Assembly: GCA_035578155.1 (NCBI GenBank)
Contig: JAPWDM010000005.1
Location: 26,286,877-26,350,876, forward strand
Origin: Brachynemurus nebulosus
Taxonomy: Eukaryota; Arthropoda; Insecta; Neuroptera; Myrmeleontidae
Direction: 5' to 3'
DNA length: 64,000 nucleotides
Numbering within the stretch: the first letter of the stretch is position 1; each line of letters starts with the position of its first letter. Under the pieces are notes generated by a model that searched no databases, was not told the DNA's origin, and worked only from the letters and a program-made list of their open reading frames with translations. The position numbers and the translations under genes were made by a program. Of this stretch, positions 22,138 to 33,607 are shown piece after piece.

Positions 22138-25100
22138 TTGATGGATAAAATTACCAAAGAGGTAAATCGATTGTGACAACCGATAGGTCTAAAGTAACAT
22201 TTTATTATTTTTATTAATTGAAAAACATCTTTCTGTAGATACAATGGTAATAATTTAATTAACGAAGTTAATATAGTTTTCAGATTAGTATTTCAGGTTT
22301 AGACTTAAATTTTTAGAGAATGTTTTTTATACCGAAACACCGCTATTTACTAGGATTTTCTCCACTTTAGTTTTCGTTTTGAATTTTCGAAAATTTGATT
22401 GCCTATATCTCCGAAAGTTATGCCAACACAACTTAAACGAAATAATTTTAATTGAATTTTCTTATCGAGTGCTAGTATTTCCACTCTTTCAAGTGTCTTG
22501 AACTCCCGGTGGAAAATTTTAAAACTCAAAATCAGTATTTCACAAACGGAGCTTAAAAATGACAAATGGTAAGAAATACCTCAATTTAATTTTAGAAAAT
22601 CTGTCTCAAATTTTTGATATTTATTCCACACAAAACGGTACATAGAAAAATACTGGCAGGTCCAAAGATGTGGAACTGTATCTACGTGTATGTTGGACGG
22701 ACAGACGGATGAATTTGACGAAAAAATAAGGATTTGATGACTTTGACTACGGAACACTAAAACCATAGAAAGGCATATAAAAAGAATTTTATTTCTTATT
22801 TCTGTTCAGTAGTGATATGACCGTAGACTATGTTTTATGTAATAACACTTTTCTACGCTTTTCAAAATAATTTATTTTCCACATTGAGGTTATGTCAATA
22901 TGTCAATACGTAATGTTTATTTATTAAAAATTATCGAAAAGACATAAAAACTCAATTAAAAATGAATAAAATTTTTCCAAAAAGAAAAATAAAATAAAAT
23001 AAAAATAAAAAATAAAATAATTATTTTTTTGTAAAATTTATTTCGCAATTAAAAATGATACTTAAATAAAAATAATCAAATCAATCTAAAAATAACGCCC
23101 AAATCCAATCTCTGTTTAATATCTTTTAAAAGTGTGCTTTTTATTCGCGGCCGACTAATTGTAAGCCGCATGTCAAACCAATTAAAATATTTAAAAAATC
23201 GAAACTTTATTATTTATAATTTATAATTGGTATATGTTACCAATGCAATATTGTTTCATCACGATTTTATAACTATATTTATAGATTTATACCGGGTGTT
23301 TATTCAGTATTTAGTTTTTCATTAAATCCCGCTAGGAATGTAACTGTACTTCAGTAAATATACCATTGCTTCTGTGAAAGTTTTCTTTTCTTTTTTTTTT
23401 TTTTTAATTTAAATAATTTTACTAAATGAATTTTCTCTTTGTGCTTTTAATTATAGTAGCTACCTATTTAAAATTTTTAAAGAATCAAAAAAAATTTTAA
23501 TTCTAATAAATAACTTAAACTTTTAAAATTTGTCTTAAAAATTTCATTCATATTTTTTTGACGAATTTCAACAATTGTAGTAGGTAGAACTAATTATAAA
23601 CTATATACAGTAGTTCAAAGGTATCACGAGTTCCCTACAAAATCTCTTTATATTTCGAACTAAAACAATACATTTTTATGCACTTGGTAATTCGAACGAA
23701 AAAATCATTGCTACGTAACAAAACGACGCGTTAATTCGAACTCATCGGCGTCAAACACTCGACAATTCAAAGTTGCAGAGAGAAAGAGACAGAAAGATTG
23801 TAAGTATATTTTGAGACAAGTTCAAGTTCATTCATCGCAAATGCTTAAAAAATTAAAATTGTTACCTGCGATAATTCGAACCTCTCTATAATTCGTAATA
23901 TTTTAAGAGTCCCTCGAGTTTCGAATTAACGAGAGTCGATTGTACCTACAACTAAAAATGGTCGTTAAATTTTAAACGCATTTTCCTTGAAAATATCTTT
24001 TTCAAAAAGGTATAGACAATCATAATTAATTCCCGTTTATTCAGTTTTTAGATCAATCATTGTAGGTAAGAATCTATAAGGTCAGTCTTTGAAATCAAAT
24101 ATTTAAGAAGATACACATTGCATCATTTTCGAGGCCTAAGAGAAGTCCAATCCAAGTTTCTTTTTCAAAACAAATCGAAGTGCTTAGTTTCGTTTTTAGG
24201 GTTCCAAAGAAATAAATTCTAGAGCTCTTATAATTTCATCATACCCATTACACTGTCTGTTACACTTTTTTGTACCGTCCCGTAATTTGAAAACTATTGA
24301 TCCAAAAAATTGAAGAAATTACAGGTAGGTAGTATATTTATTTCTTCACAAGTATTTTCAATTAAAATTATATCAGAAAATTTTTGTTCGTAAATTTAGA
24401 AGTTGCAGGCAGGCAAATAGCACAGTCAGTATCTTTATAGCTAGTGAATTAGGTTGTAGTCCGGGTTATTCCCTTTAATTATTTATTTATTGTCACTAAA
24501 GAAATTCGTTAATAATTAGGAAGTTAACCGGTTTATAAAAACAGAATTAAGTTTAAATAAAATTTAAATTTAGTAGCGTCGGTCATCATCTGTCTTCGGT
24601 TTACGCAGGCACAAAGTGTGAAATTATTGAAATAATTTCACAAGGACATTTTTTTGCATTAAAATAGCAATATCTTTTTTTCTAAAGTAAAGCGAAGCAA
24701 ATGTTAGACCATTTTAAAATCTACAATAAATGAGCAGTATTTTAACATAACTTGTCCGGGTAAGGTGATACATTTCTTTTACAGCATGAAGAGTTAAACT
24801 TTAATAATAAAAAAAAATTTATGTATGAATCGGCAAAAAAGGTTAATTTTTTCCAAGATTATAGGTCTATTACCCTTACTTTGGATTGTGATCTATAAAA
24901 GGACTCTTCAGGGTTGCGTAATAAAAATTAGAATTCAGAAAATCTAATCATGCAGCTGTGGTACTCAAAAATCGGATCAAAATTGCCGATCTTCCCGAAA
25001 TTCATAAAAGTGTCAATATCTTGAAAACCAGCGATATTTTACCCGACGGTATTTTGATATTCTGGTCAGGCATGAGCTGGTCTATCATCCTTCCAAGGGA

Positions 25101-28100
25101 TATCGTTGACTTTTGGGACACGCATTAATTCAGGTTTTTCATAGCTTTTGGGATAAAATAAGACCATTTACCTAAATATCTTATACTCTTAAAAAACTCT
25201 AGCCACTGAAGTACCCTGGTTTAATACGTGTCCAACACACACTTGACAAATTTTTAAATTAATCGAACTAAAACATTTCCAGTTGACTTGTAATTACCCT
25301 AGTCATTTAAAATATAAATAATTTATATAACGGATACCCACGCATTTTGAAGTCAACGATGAAAATGTTATTGAAAATTATGCATTCCACGCGTGCGAGA
25401 AAGAACGAAAATGTGTCTATTTAATAATTCAATCAACAAAATCTTACTAAATCAATTAAAAACGTTCACTGACAGCACAGATTTTCATTGATAAATTGTT
25501 GGAAAACAGCTAATTTAAAACTTCGACCTCAATATAGCATCCATAAAACTTATCTGAATGACCTTATCTAAAATGAAGGATGCTGTTCAAGAACATTAAA
25601 TCTACCCTTCTTTTCACTTTTGATTATAATCCACCCCCTATACTGTTGATATAACTACCCTTGTAAATTTCTAAAAGTGCTTCTTGATATAAATTATATT
25701 ATAAAATAAAACTGTTTACCACACTGACATATCAATGAATGTAAGGGAGCAATGCATCACTGTTACTTATGATCGAGACGCCACTGATGAAAAATAATTG
25801 TCCCTCGCAAAAAATGGCATAATTATTGACGGAAATAAATATGAAAAGTTTGGATGAAGTACTTTTAATTTATTTTATTAAATTCCCTCGGGGGAATCAC
25901 TTATTACAACGCTGCAAGTGTATTATATCTCCTGAAAATAAAAAAATGAGAAAATATGTTTATTTAGTTTTATGATGTCGAAACAACTGCGAAGGACGAG
26001 GTGGGGGTTAGAAAATTATATTCGAAGATAATAATAATAACGCTTTTGTTGCCTTCCGGTGAAAAATTTCAGAAGACTAACTTTTAAAGATTTTAAATAA
26101 AACATAAATTTAAAAAACGTTTATGAACATAATGGTCTTTCCAGTAGGCCTGCTGCCTATAACTACTTACGAAGGTAAATGAGAATTTAAACATCTTTTT
26201 TCTTTCGTAAAAAATGGGAATTATCAAATAAAACAGAGGAGTGGTGTTTTAAAACATAGTTACTCAAGCATTTTAGTAAAAACAATTCATTATCCACTTT
26301 CAAAATAACATAAAAATTTGCACAGATTACAATGGTACAAAATGTAAGCAAATTTCGTCTGCCTCATATAATTCTTATTGAATTTCCGAATGGTAAATTC
26401 AGCTATTACAGCCATTGCCATGTGCGAGTCGAGGTATTAGAAACCGAAAATGACATTCACTAAAATTTATGGATACCTATATTGGTATATATGTGTATAA
26501 ATAACCGCACGATACTTTTGAACAAAACATCCTATTTTTACAAAATTTGGTGAAGACATTGGAAGTCGCAAACTCTTGGATGAGTTGCTCAGCCACTCAC
26601 GTCCGATGTCAGGAACCTCAAAAAAATGACTTCTTTGAAAAAATTTACCAAAATTCTAAAAAAGAGTGAAAAAACGGTTTCCATATTGAAATATGGTCCA
26701 TATAGCTGTTAGATAATTTAAAAAAAAATTTGGAGGACAGGTCTACCCACACTGTCAACTTCCCATTGGGTGTCCTTAAAGACCAGAGACTACTCTACAT
26801 AAATAATTCTTTTTTCATTTTAGGCGACTCCTCCCCTGGGCCCCCGATAGAGGCTTTGCCCCTTGCACCATACCGGGAGCTTCGCCTTCTGTACCTAAGG
26901 GTGGGGCCTCCATCCTTATCAAACAAATTATAACATCATTTGTTCTCAAGATATGCGAGACAAAATATGTTTCAAAAAAAGTTTCCTACTTCGTTTCTTT
27001 TTTTTTTTTAATTTTATAATAAAATATTGGCGTTTTTAACATCAAGGAAGGTTCTCAGGCCATTATATAATAATGTTATGGTAAAAAATCCATATAATCT
27101 ATGTTATCTTAATAAAGTTAATTCCGTTTTTTTACCACAACAAACAAACCGCTAATTCGAATTTGCTGAAAACTTTATCCGGTCTTAATTTTTTGATTAC
27201 GCATCTAATGAAATTAGTCCGGAGTTGATATCATCATTTGTTCTAGAGATATGCGAGAGGAAAAAAAATTTACGAACGAACGAACTAACGAACGAACGCA
27301 CACACAGACATCACGCTAAAAACGATGGATTGGATTCTAGTAACCTTGAAACGTGGAGATATGTCAAAATTAGCGATTCGTAAAATCGGACCCATTACAA
27401 TAACTTCTTATGGGAAGTTAAAAATGAAAAAGCTTAAAAAATGTTTGAATTTTCTTACATTTTAATTAATTTTACAACAAAACAGCATATTACATATATT
27501 ATACCAAGACTCCGAGAGACTAAAATACCTGATCCCGTGACTTTTGATCCCGAGTGTAATGTTTGTTGCCAGAGAGCCGGTCAAAATTCACACGAGCGAT
27601 CAACAGAAACACTTTAGTCCCAAACAGGGCACAGGCATATACATAATTATACTACTTTTTGTAACTCCGGATAGTTTAAAATTATAAAAGTTAGGAAAAA
27701 AATTATTTAAATGCCATTTAACTTGTGTGAAATAATATGACATCAAGTATACTTTGGACAAATCAATAAAATTGAACAATACAGTAGGACTGTTGGTCTT
27801 TATCGAAAAGTTTGAATTTGTTTATTATTTTAAATAAGTCGTTCATTACCTAGCAACATTATTTAAGTTCGGTTGCTAATTGGCTTAAAAACGAAGGAAA
27901 ATGTATTTTTGGTCCTTTGGGAATAAAAATAACACTTTATTCGCTATTAGCCCAGAATTGCAAATTACCCCTGTCGCAGCATCCTACATAACATAGCGAA
28001 TTTCCGTTTATACAAGTTTTTCTTGGAAACTAGTTGACATAGAATAATAGTTTAAAGATCTTTTTTATGTAATTTTTTCTCCTCTTTCCAATGGTGTGAA

Positions 28101-28305
28101 AAAATTTTACAAAAATTTTTGAATAAGGGAAAATTTTGGCAAAAAACTAATTTTCTTCACGAAAATTACCAAAAAAAAAAAAAAAAAAACATGTTTCGGG
28201 CATTGAGCGTGTCTGGCTAACGAGCTCGTCCAACGGTTTGGGACTTCCAATATCTTCACCAAATTTCATAAACGTAAGACATTTCGTTGGAGAGTTATCG
28301 CGCGG
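22138..28305. other. Long AT-rich non-coding stretch with dispersed repeats
   Basis: Apart from the MITE at 23608-23942 it holds a copy of the CGTCCGATGTC-core repeat at about 26545-26680 and a GC-richer patch at 26820-26930 of unknown nature. An ACGAACGA-type run at 27270-27300 precedes a cacacacagacatc motif; the run resembles those at 22683 and 49860. No exon was recognised. Confidence 0.4.
23608..23942. mobile_element. Decayed pogo/Tigger-like MITE
   Basis: Left end CAGTAGTTCAAAGG and right end GAGAGTCGATTG, each bordered by TA (23606-23607, 23943-23944). The right part reads on the minus strand as CAATCGACTCTCGTTAATTC followed by GAA. The element repeats TTCGAA-type motifs several times inside. 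The class follows from TA flanks and end sequence; ends match only partly. Confidence 0.45.
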
Positions 28306-28321
28306 ACACACACACACACAC

Positions 28322-28391
<70 letters not shown>
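28306..28391. repeat. Compound CA/TA microsatellite
   Basis: About 8 CA steps followed by more than 30 TA steps. It follows directly on a repeat copy (about 28075-28270, minus orientation), so it probably grew from that repeat's tail. Confidence 0.9.
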
Positions 28392-28393
<2 letters not shown>

Positions 28394-30589
28394 TGAATAT
28401 TATTTTTGGTTTCTAGGGACCTCAAAACAAATTTCTGCCATGATCCCGGGCTAAATCGCGTCATGACAGTGGCTGTAATAGCTGAATTCCATTCTGGAAA
28501 TTCGCTAAAAGACAAGTTTTATGAATTTTATCTCATTTATTTAATTTTCAAGTACGAGTACCTAACAATCTGTAACACCGACAATGTATGGCACGGGAAT
28601 ATGAAGGATATTTTAAAATGACAAATTATTATTTACAAATTGTATAGTAAATCTTTTGGCGAAAATATTTCAAACAATACTACTTAGAATAAGATTCTAA
28701 AAAAGTAAAAACATATTATAAAAGTTTGTTATTTTGTTAGAAACAAAATTTTTCCGCTAATATACCGATGAATTCATCTTAATTTCAAGGATTCTCAGCG
28801 GCATAGTTATTTTTGTCAAAATATAGTATAGAAAATTTAATACTTTCTGATAGTAGATATAAAAGGATAAAGGAAGGATTTAAAGGAATTTGTAGGAAGT
28901 AGAACAGACGTCGCATATGATAGAGTAAATCGAATACAGCTTAATAAAAGTTTCTACAACGGACCAAAATATTATTTTGGATTAAATATGCGTTTTGAAA
29001 AGTAGCTCCTCACGTTTTAATTTTTTGTTTAATACATACTTAATAACTTAATTTTGCTCTGCGAATACTGAATATTATCAGTAAATAAGTTATAAATCAA
29101 CCTTTTGTCTTATTAAATAACCATTTTATGGCAAAAAATAAAGGCTTATTGATGATTTTTCTGCCCTATTGATTTTACTTTTTTTCTCTACGAAACAAAA
29201 ACCACCAATTTATTTATTTATGTCTATTTATATTGCTCTCATGACAACCTAACAACCTAATAACTCGTTCATAATATGATCATACATACAATATTATTAA
29301 AACAATATACTCTTATTCAAATCGGAAACATTAACCATACAGTACAACTCTAAATTTATGCTCTCTTAGAAAATAATTTTAATTATTAAAATACCTCTGC
29401 CACAGCGTCCTGCATAACATGGCGAATCCCCGATTACAAAAATTACTTTTTATCGAAAACAGGATAATAGCTCAAAGCCCATTTTATGTGATTTTTTCCG
29501 CTCTTTACCATAGTGTGAAAAAAATTCTAAAATTTTAATTTTTACAAAAATTCAAAAAACCCAGTTTTGGACATCGGACGTGTTTGGTTAACGAGCTTCT
29601 TCAAGATTTTCAGACTTCAAACGTTTTCTCCAAGTTCCGTAAAAATAGGATCCAAAATAGTATTGAATAGGAAATTTAAAGTGTAATTTAAAGTAAAAAA
29701 AATGATCTCCAGTAATTAGAATTTTCTATTGAGAAATATTTCTATAGAGGAACTGCACGAGAATGGATAAAATAACTCGTAATTATAACTTCGTCTTAAA
29801 AATAAATCCATTTAAATTTGAAATGACTAGGGAATCGTAATTTATATGTGGCCCGATACGCACTTGACGAATTTCTTAGAGATTATTTTATGAATGAAAA
29901 AGGTCGAAATTCTAAACTCATTTAGACAATTCCGATCAGTACCAAATCGGTACTACTTGTTCTTAAACCCACATGGTTTTTAGAGTAACGAGAATGCTAT
30001 TGACAACGTCAAATACGATTGTTAAATTTGGAATTTCACTGTAACTACGTTTATTATAACTACAGAATATGTTATAATATGTAATAAAATACATTTACAA
30101 AATATATTTACAATCAACAAATAAATAAAAATAAAATTACCAATGTAACCGCATGTATACTTGAATGTAGAAAACACTGTTATTAAACACACGTATAACA
30201 AATGTTCCATATTAATTAATAATTATTTTTGAATTAATTTTGGATTTTTTCAATTGGTAACTTTACACTCGTTTATTTAAAAAAAACCATTTAATTATCA
30301 TTTTGATATATCAATTATTTTTAAATTTAAATTGAATTCCATTTTCGATTTAATTTTTCTATATTCCTCTTTCGTTTTTTTATTTAAATTCAAATTTTAA
30401 AATTGATTGTTGATTTACATTGTGTAATTTATTTTTTCACATGTTTATTTTCAAAAAATATTGATTTTATTTGAAATAATTGACGTTATGAAACATTAAA
30501 GTGAATTTTTCGTGTTCAAAAATACTTTTTTTCGACCAGTGGTTCCAATAATTATTTGGTTATTGCTTGTTGTGTTTATTGTGAACGTC
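28392..30589. other. AT-rich non-coding stretch
   Basis: Bases 28406-28600 share a segment (aaaacaaatttctgccat... with ctgtaatagctgaatt) with the loop of the foldback at 61345-61512. Bases 29393-29650 are a diverged direct copy of 27975-28270. No gene was recognised. Confidence 0.4.
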
Positions 30590-30800
30590 CCAAAACGTGA
30601 CTAAACGTGTGGTGAGCGTATTGCTCGCACAGTGGTTGAACTGATGTCTTCAAATACACACGCATGAACGTCCATACGTACAATGTGTTTGTGTGCTACA
30701 CAATATTGTATCGACGCCATCGTTACGGACCCGACGAGCGTCGTGAATTAACGGCGTCGTTGTTCGCATGTACACCGTCTCCGTCGCTACGTCATTATTT
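30590..30800. promoter_or_regulatory. CpG-rich patch, possible promoter or 5' exon
   Basis: This is the only stretch in tens of kilobases with dense CG dinucleotides (CGACG, GTCGTG, ACGGCGTCGTTG). On the minus strand it holds a 38-codon frame beginning ATGGCGTCGATA that matches nothing I know. Because the lectin exons below it lie on the minus strand and lack a 5' exon, this could be their promoter or first exon; that is conjecture. Confidence 0.25.
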
Positions 30801-31216
30801 TTAAAGCCATGTGTACATATCGAGCGATTTATAATCGATTGTATATATGTATATAGCCCCGGATCTACGATTTTTTAGCACCGGGGCAGAAACTTGAAAA
30901 TGGCGCCCCCTCTCCAGCGTTTGACATACATAAATTGTCAAAAAAACTTATAAGTATATTATTAGTCCTTTAGAAAACTCCTATTTTTCTCATTGCGACA
31001 ATGATAAAAATTGGCGGTTTTGTAAAGAATCAGTATAGGTATAAGTTGATTTCTTATTTTAATAAATCTACTCCGAAAGCACTACAAGTTGTGCAAATTT
31101 CAAATTTTTATCACCAGCCCCATCAGATACAGGGCCGCAAAATTCCAAAATTTGGAAAAAAGTCAGTTTTCGGAAGTTTGTAAAAATTAAAGGATACAAA
31201 TTTCACAGTTGAAATA

Positions 31217-32739
31217 CAGTAGAACCTGTTTAAGTTGGACACCCGCGGTGCAATCAAAAACTGTCCAACATAAACAGGTGTCCAATATATGCAAAATACC
31301 AAAATCATCTACGCTTAGTAATTTTAAGGTTAACACTAATTTAGAATATAATGCAAAATTAATTATTTTTAAAGTAATACATATACACACATCTACGTAT
31401 CAATATTTATTGAAATAAACTATTGAATAACAATCGTAATACATACATATTATAGATATTTAAACATTATCTTTCGTAAAAGAATCACTTATCTTAGTTT
31501 GTTTGGATACAATTTTTAGGAAAATTTTGCTTTCTAATTTGCTTTGAATTTTGAATAAATCTTCTAACAGTTCGCATGGGTTTTCAGTTAAATACTTAAT
31601 GGCGGTATTTATACCGTTCAAAGCTTCTTCAGGGGTTGTTGGTTTCTCCGCTACTTTCTCGCACTCGTCACTAGATTCTTCGATTTCTTGTTCCTCGTCT
31701 AGTTGTAAAACATGTTGAAGAACGTCTTGATGTGTATTGAAGACATGATCGTGTACCTCCAAGTAGGCATCGGCGGTGATCATTTCTTCAGCAGTCTGTA
31801 ACTGATTTTGAAACTCTGGAGGTAATAATTTAATTGCATCGCGAAGTTCTGAATCAGGGTCTTCATTATGATCCCCTTCATTTGCTTTTGGAATACTAAA
31901 ACCAGCTCGTCTAAAACACTTAACAATTGTTTCCGTAGATACAGCTTGCCATGCTTCGCTGATCCATCGAATTGCATCCAAAACCGTGACTGAGTTGATA
32001 AATTCCTTGTGGTTGTTAGAAATTTCAGATTTAGCAACTAAACACATAAGCAAACTTTTGCGGTAATAAGCTTTCATTGTTCGAATCACGCCTTGATCTA
32101 GTGGCTGAATTTCCGATGTTAGATTTGGCGGTAAATAAACAAGTTTAACATTCTCGAACGATTTCATAATCTTATGACTTGTAGAATTATCTAGTATGAT
32201 CACAATTTTTCTAGCAGCCTTACGCATTTGCCTGTCAATATCTGACAACCAACTTTCAAAAATATCAGTCGTCATCCATGCCCTTTTATTGTGTCGCCAA
32301 ATAACGGGAAGCTCCTTACATCTCATTTGTTTAAAAGCTCGAGGACGTGCTGATTTCCTAATTACTAACGGCGTTAACTTTTCTCCGACCGAACTCGTAC
32401 ATAATAGAACAGTTAACCGTTCTTTAGACAATTTACCACCTTTGCATGGATCACCTTGTGCAACATAACTTTTTTTGTCTAATAACTGTCATAACATAAC
32501 TAACACGTGTTTCGGTCACGTGTAAAATACATGAATGTCCAACGTAAACAGGTCAAAATATCATAAAAATCATTTTAAAAAACTGTCCAAATTAGACAGG
32601 TTTCCAACATATAGAGGTGTCCAACTTATAAGTATTAATATGCATTTAAAACAATGTAATTTCGCCAGGCCAATTGAAAAGTGTCCAATTTGAGCAGGTG
32701 TCCAGTATACAGAGGTGTCCAACTTGGCAGGTTTCACTG
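31217..32739 (-). mobile_element. pogo/Tigger DNA transposon, internally deleted
   Basis: Ends are CAGTAGAACCTG (left) and CAGGTTTCACTG (right), each bordered by TA (31215-31216, 32740-32741). Both termini contain several copies of a GTCCAA-type motif (gtgtccaacttg, gtgtccaatttg, ctgtccaaca), probable transposase-binding repeats. It encodes the C-terminal two thirds of a DDE transposase on the minus strand. At 1.5 kb it is shorter than a full Tigger, consistent with loss of the DNA-binding half. Confidence 0.88.
31460..32488 (-). pseudogene. pogo/Tigger (DDE_1) transposase lacking its N-terminal half
   Basis: An open frame of about 342 codons with no internal stop, closed upstream by TGA just above 32488. 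The first recognisable part is QGDPCKGGKLSKERLTVLLC, which in this family follows closely after the first catalytic Asp; that Asp and the helix-turn-helix/CENP-B-type DNA-binding domains are gone. The second Asp is present in ILDNSTSHK and the third in EIQPLDQGVI. The acidic C-terminal tail is typical. There is no proper ATG at the front (an internal TTG is the nearest candidate). The product cannot bind DNA or cut on its own as seen. The frame's intactness suggests recent insertion or deletion. Confidence 0.85.
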
Positions 32740-32999
32740 TAGTATGTATTTGTTTCATAATGGGTAGCTGTACCCGCATACAGCTATTTTCATAAAAAAT
32801 ACTAAGAGATTTAAAACATTCCTTCTATAAGAAAAAAAAATGTTCAAAAAGTAAATTTTGCTAAATTTTGATATCCAACTTTAGGTAAAGTTTTCTTAAG
32901 GAAGGGACAAAAATAAGTTTAATATGGACATCACTTAAAATAAAGAGACATTTATTACCTTTAAACTGATTTGAGCGTTACTTTGTGATAATCCATATT

Positions 33000-33272
33000 G
33001 TAAAATAAAACAAATTTTATTACTTTGCAAAATATCACTATTTTATTTTGACAAAACTTGTTACAAAGTTGACAGAACTTGTTACAAAGTTTTTTACAAA
33101 GTTGACATGTTTCGTTCTATATGAACATCTTGTTCAGATGATGTTCATATAGAACGACGAAACATGTCAACTTTGTAAAAAACTTTGTAACAAGTTCTGT
33201 CAACTTTGTAACAAGTTTTGTCAAAATAAAATAGTGATATTTTGCAAAGTAATAAAATTTGTTTTATTTTAC
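33000..33272. repeat. 273-base near-perfect hairpin (foldback)
   Basis: Left arm from GTAAAATAAAAC at 33000 and right arm ending GTTTTATTTTAC at 33272 pair almost without mismatch around a short centre at about 33128-33142. Each arm holds a direct repeat of ACTTGTTACAAAGTT. Transcribed, it would give a roughly 130-bp double-stranded RNA. It may be a small foldback transposon or an insect-type hairpin-RNA locus. Confidence 0.9.
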
Positions 33273-33607
33273 CTTTAAAATGGCTTTTATTTCAACCTTT
33301 TAGGGTGAACGGTTTATGAAATATGTGCATTGGCATAAATGGCTGGAAACACAAAAATCAGCGCAAATTGGAAAAAAAAGTGGCTAGCCCGCTTAAACGG
33401 TTCAAGATAATTTTTTTTAAGAATTTTTTTCAATACTTCAAATATAATATAGAAACAACTGGAAGAATATTAATTTTTTCTAAAATGGTCGAGCAGCCAA
33501 CTTTATTTAGACCATTTGATATAGACCGACCTAGTACGATTTTGGCGCCCTCTGAAACTGACGCCCGGGACAGGGGCCCCGGTTTGCCCCCCCTAGATTC
33601 GGGCCTG

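Larger units (their letters stand above)
30854..33607. mobile_element. hAT-type element carrying nested insertions
   Basis: The outer ends are TAGCCCCGGATCTACG (left, first bases altered) and CTAGATTCGGGCCTG (right; inverse CAGGCCCGAATCTAG). The exact 8-base duplication TATGTATA flanks them at 30846-30853 and 33608-33615. Inside lie a pogo/Tigger element (31217-32739) and a 273-base hairpin (33000-33272). Without these the host element is about 960 bases and encodes no transposase. Confidence 0.72.
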
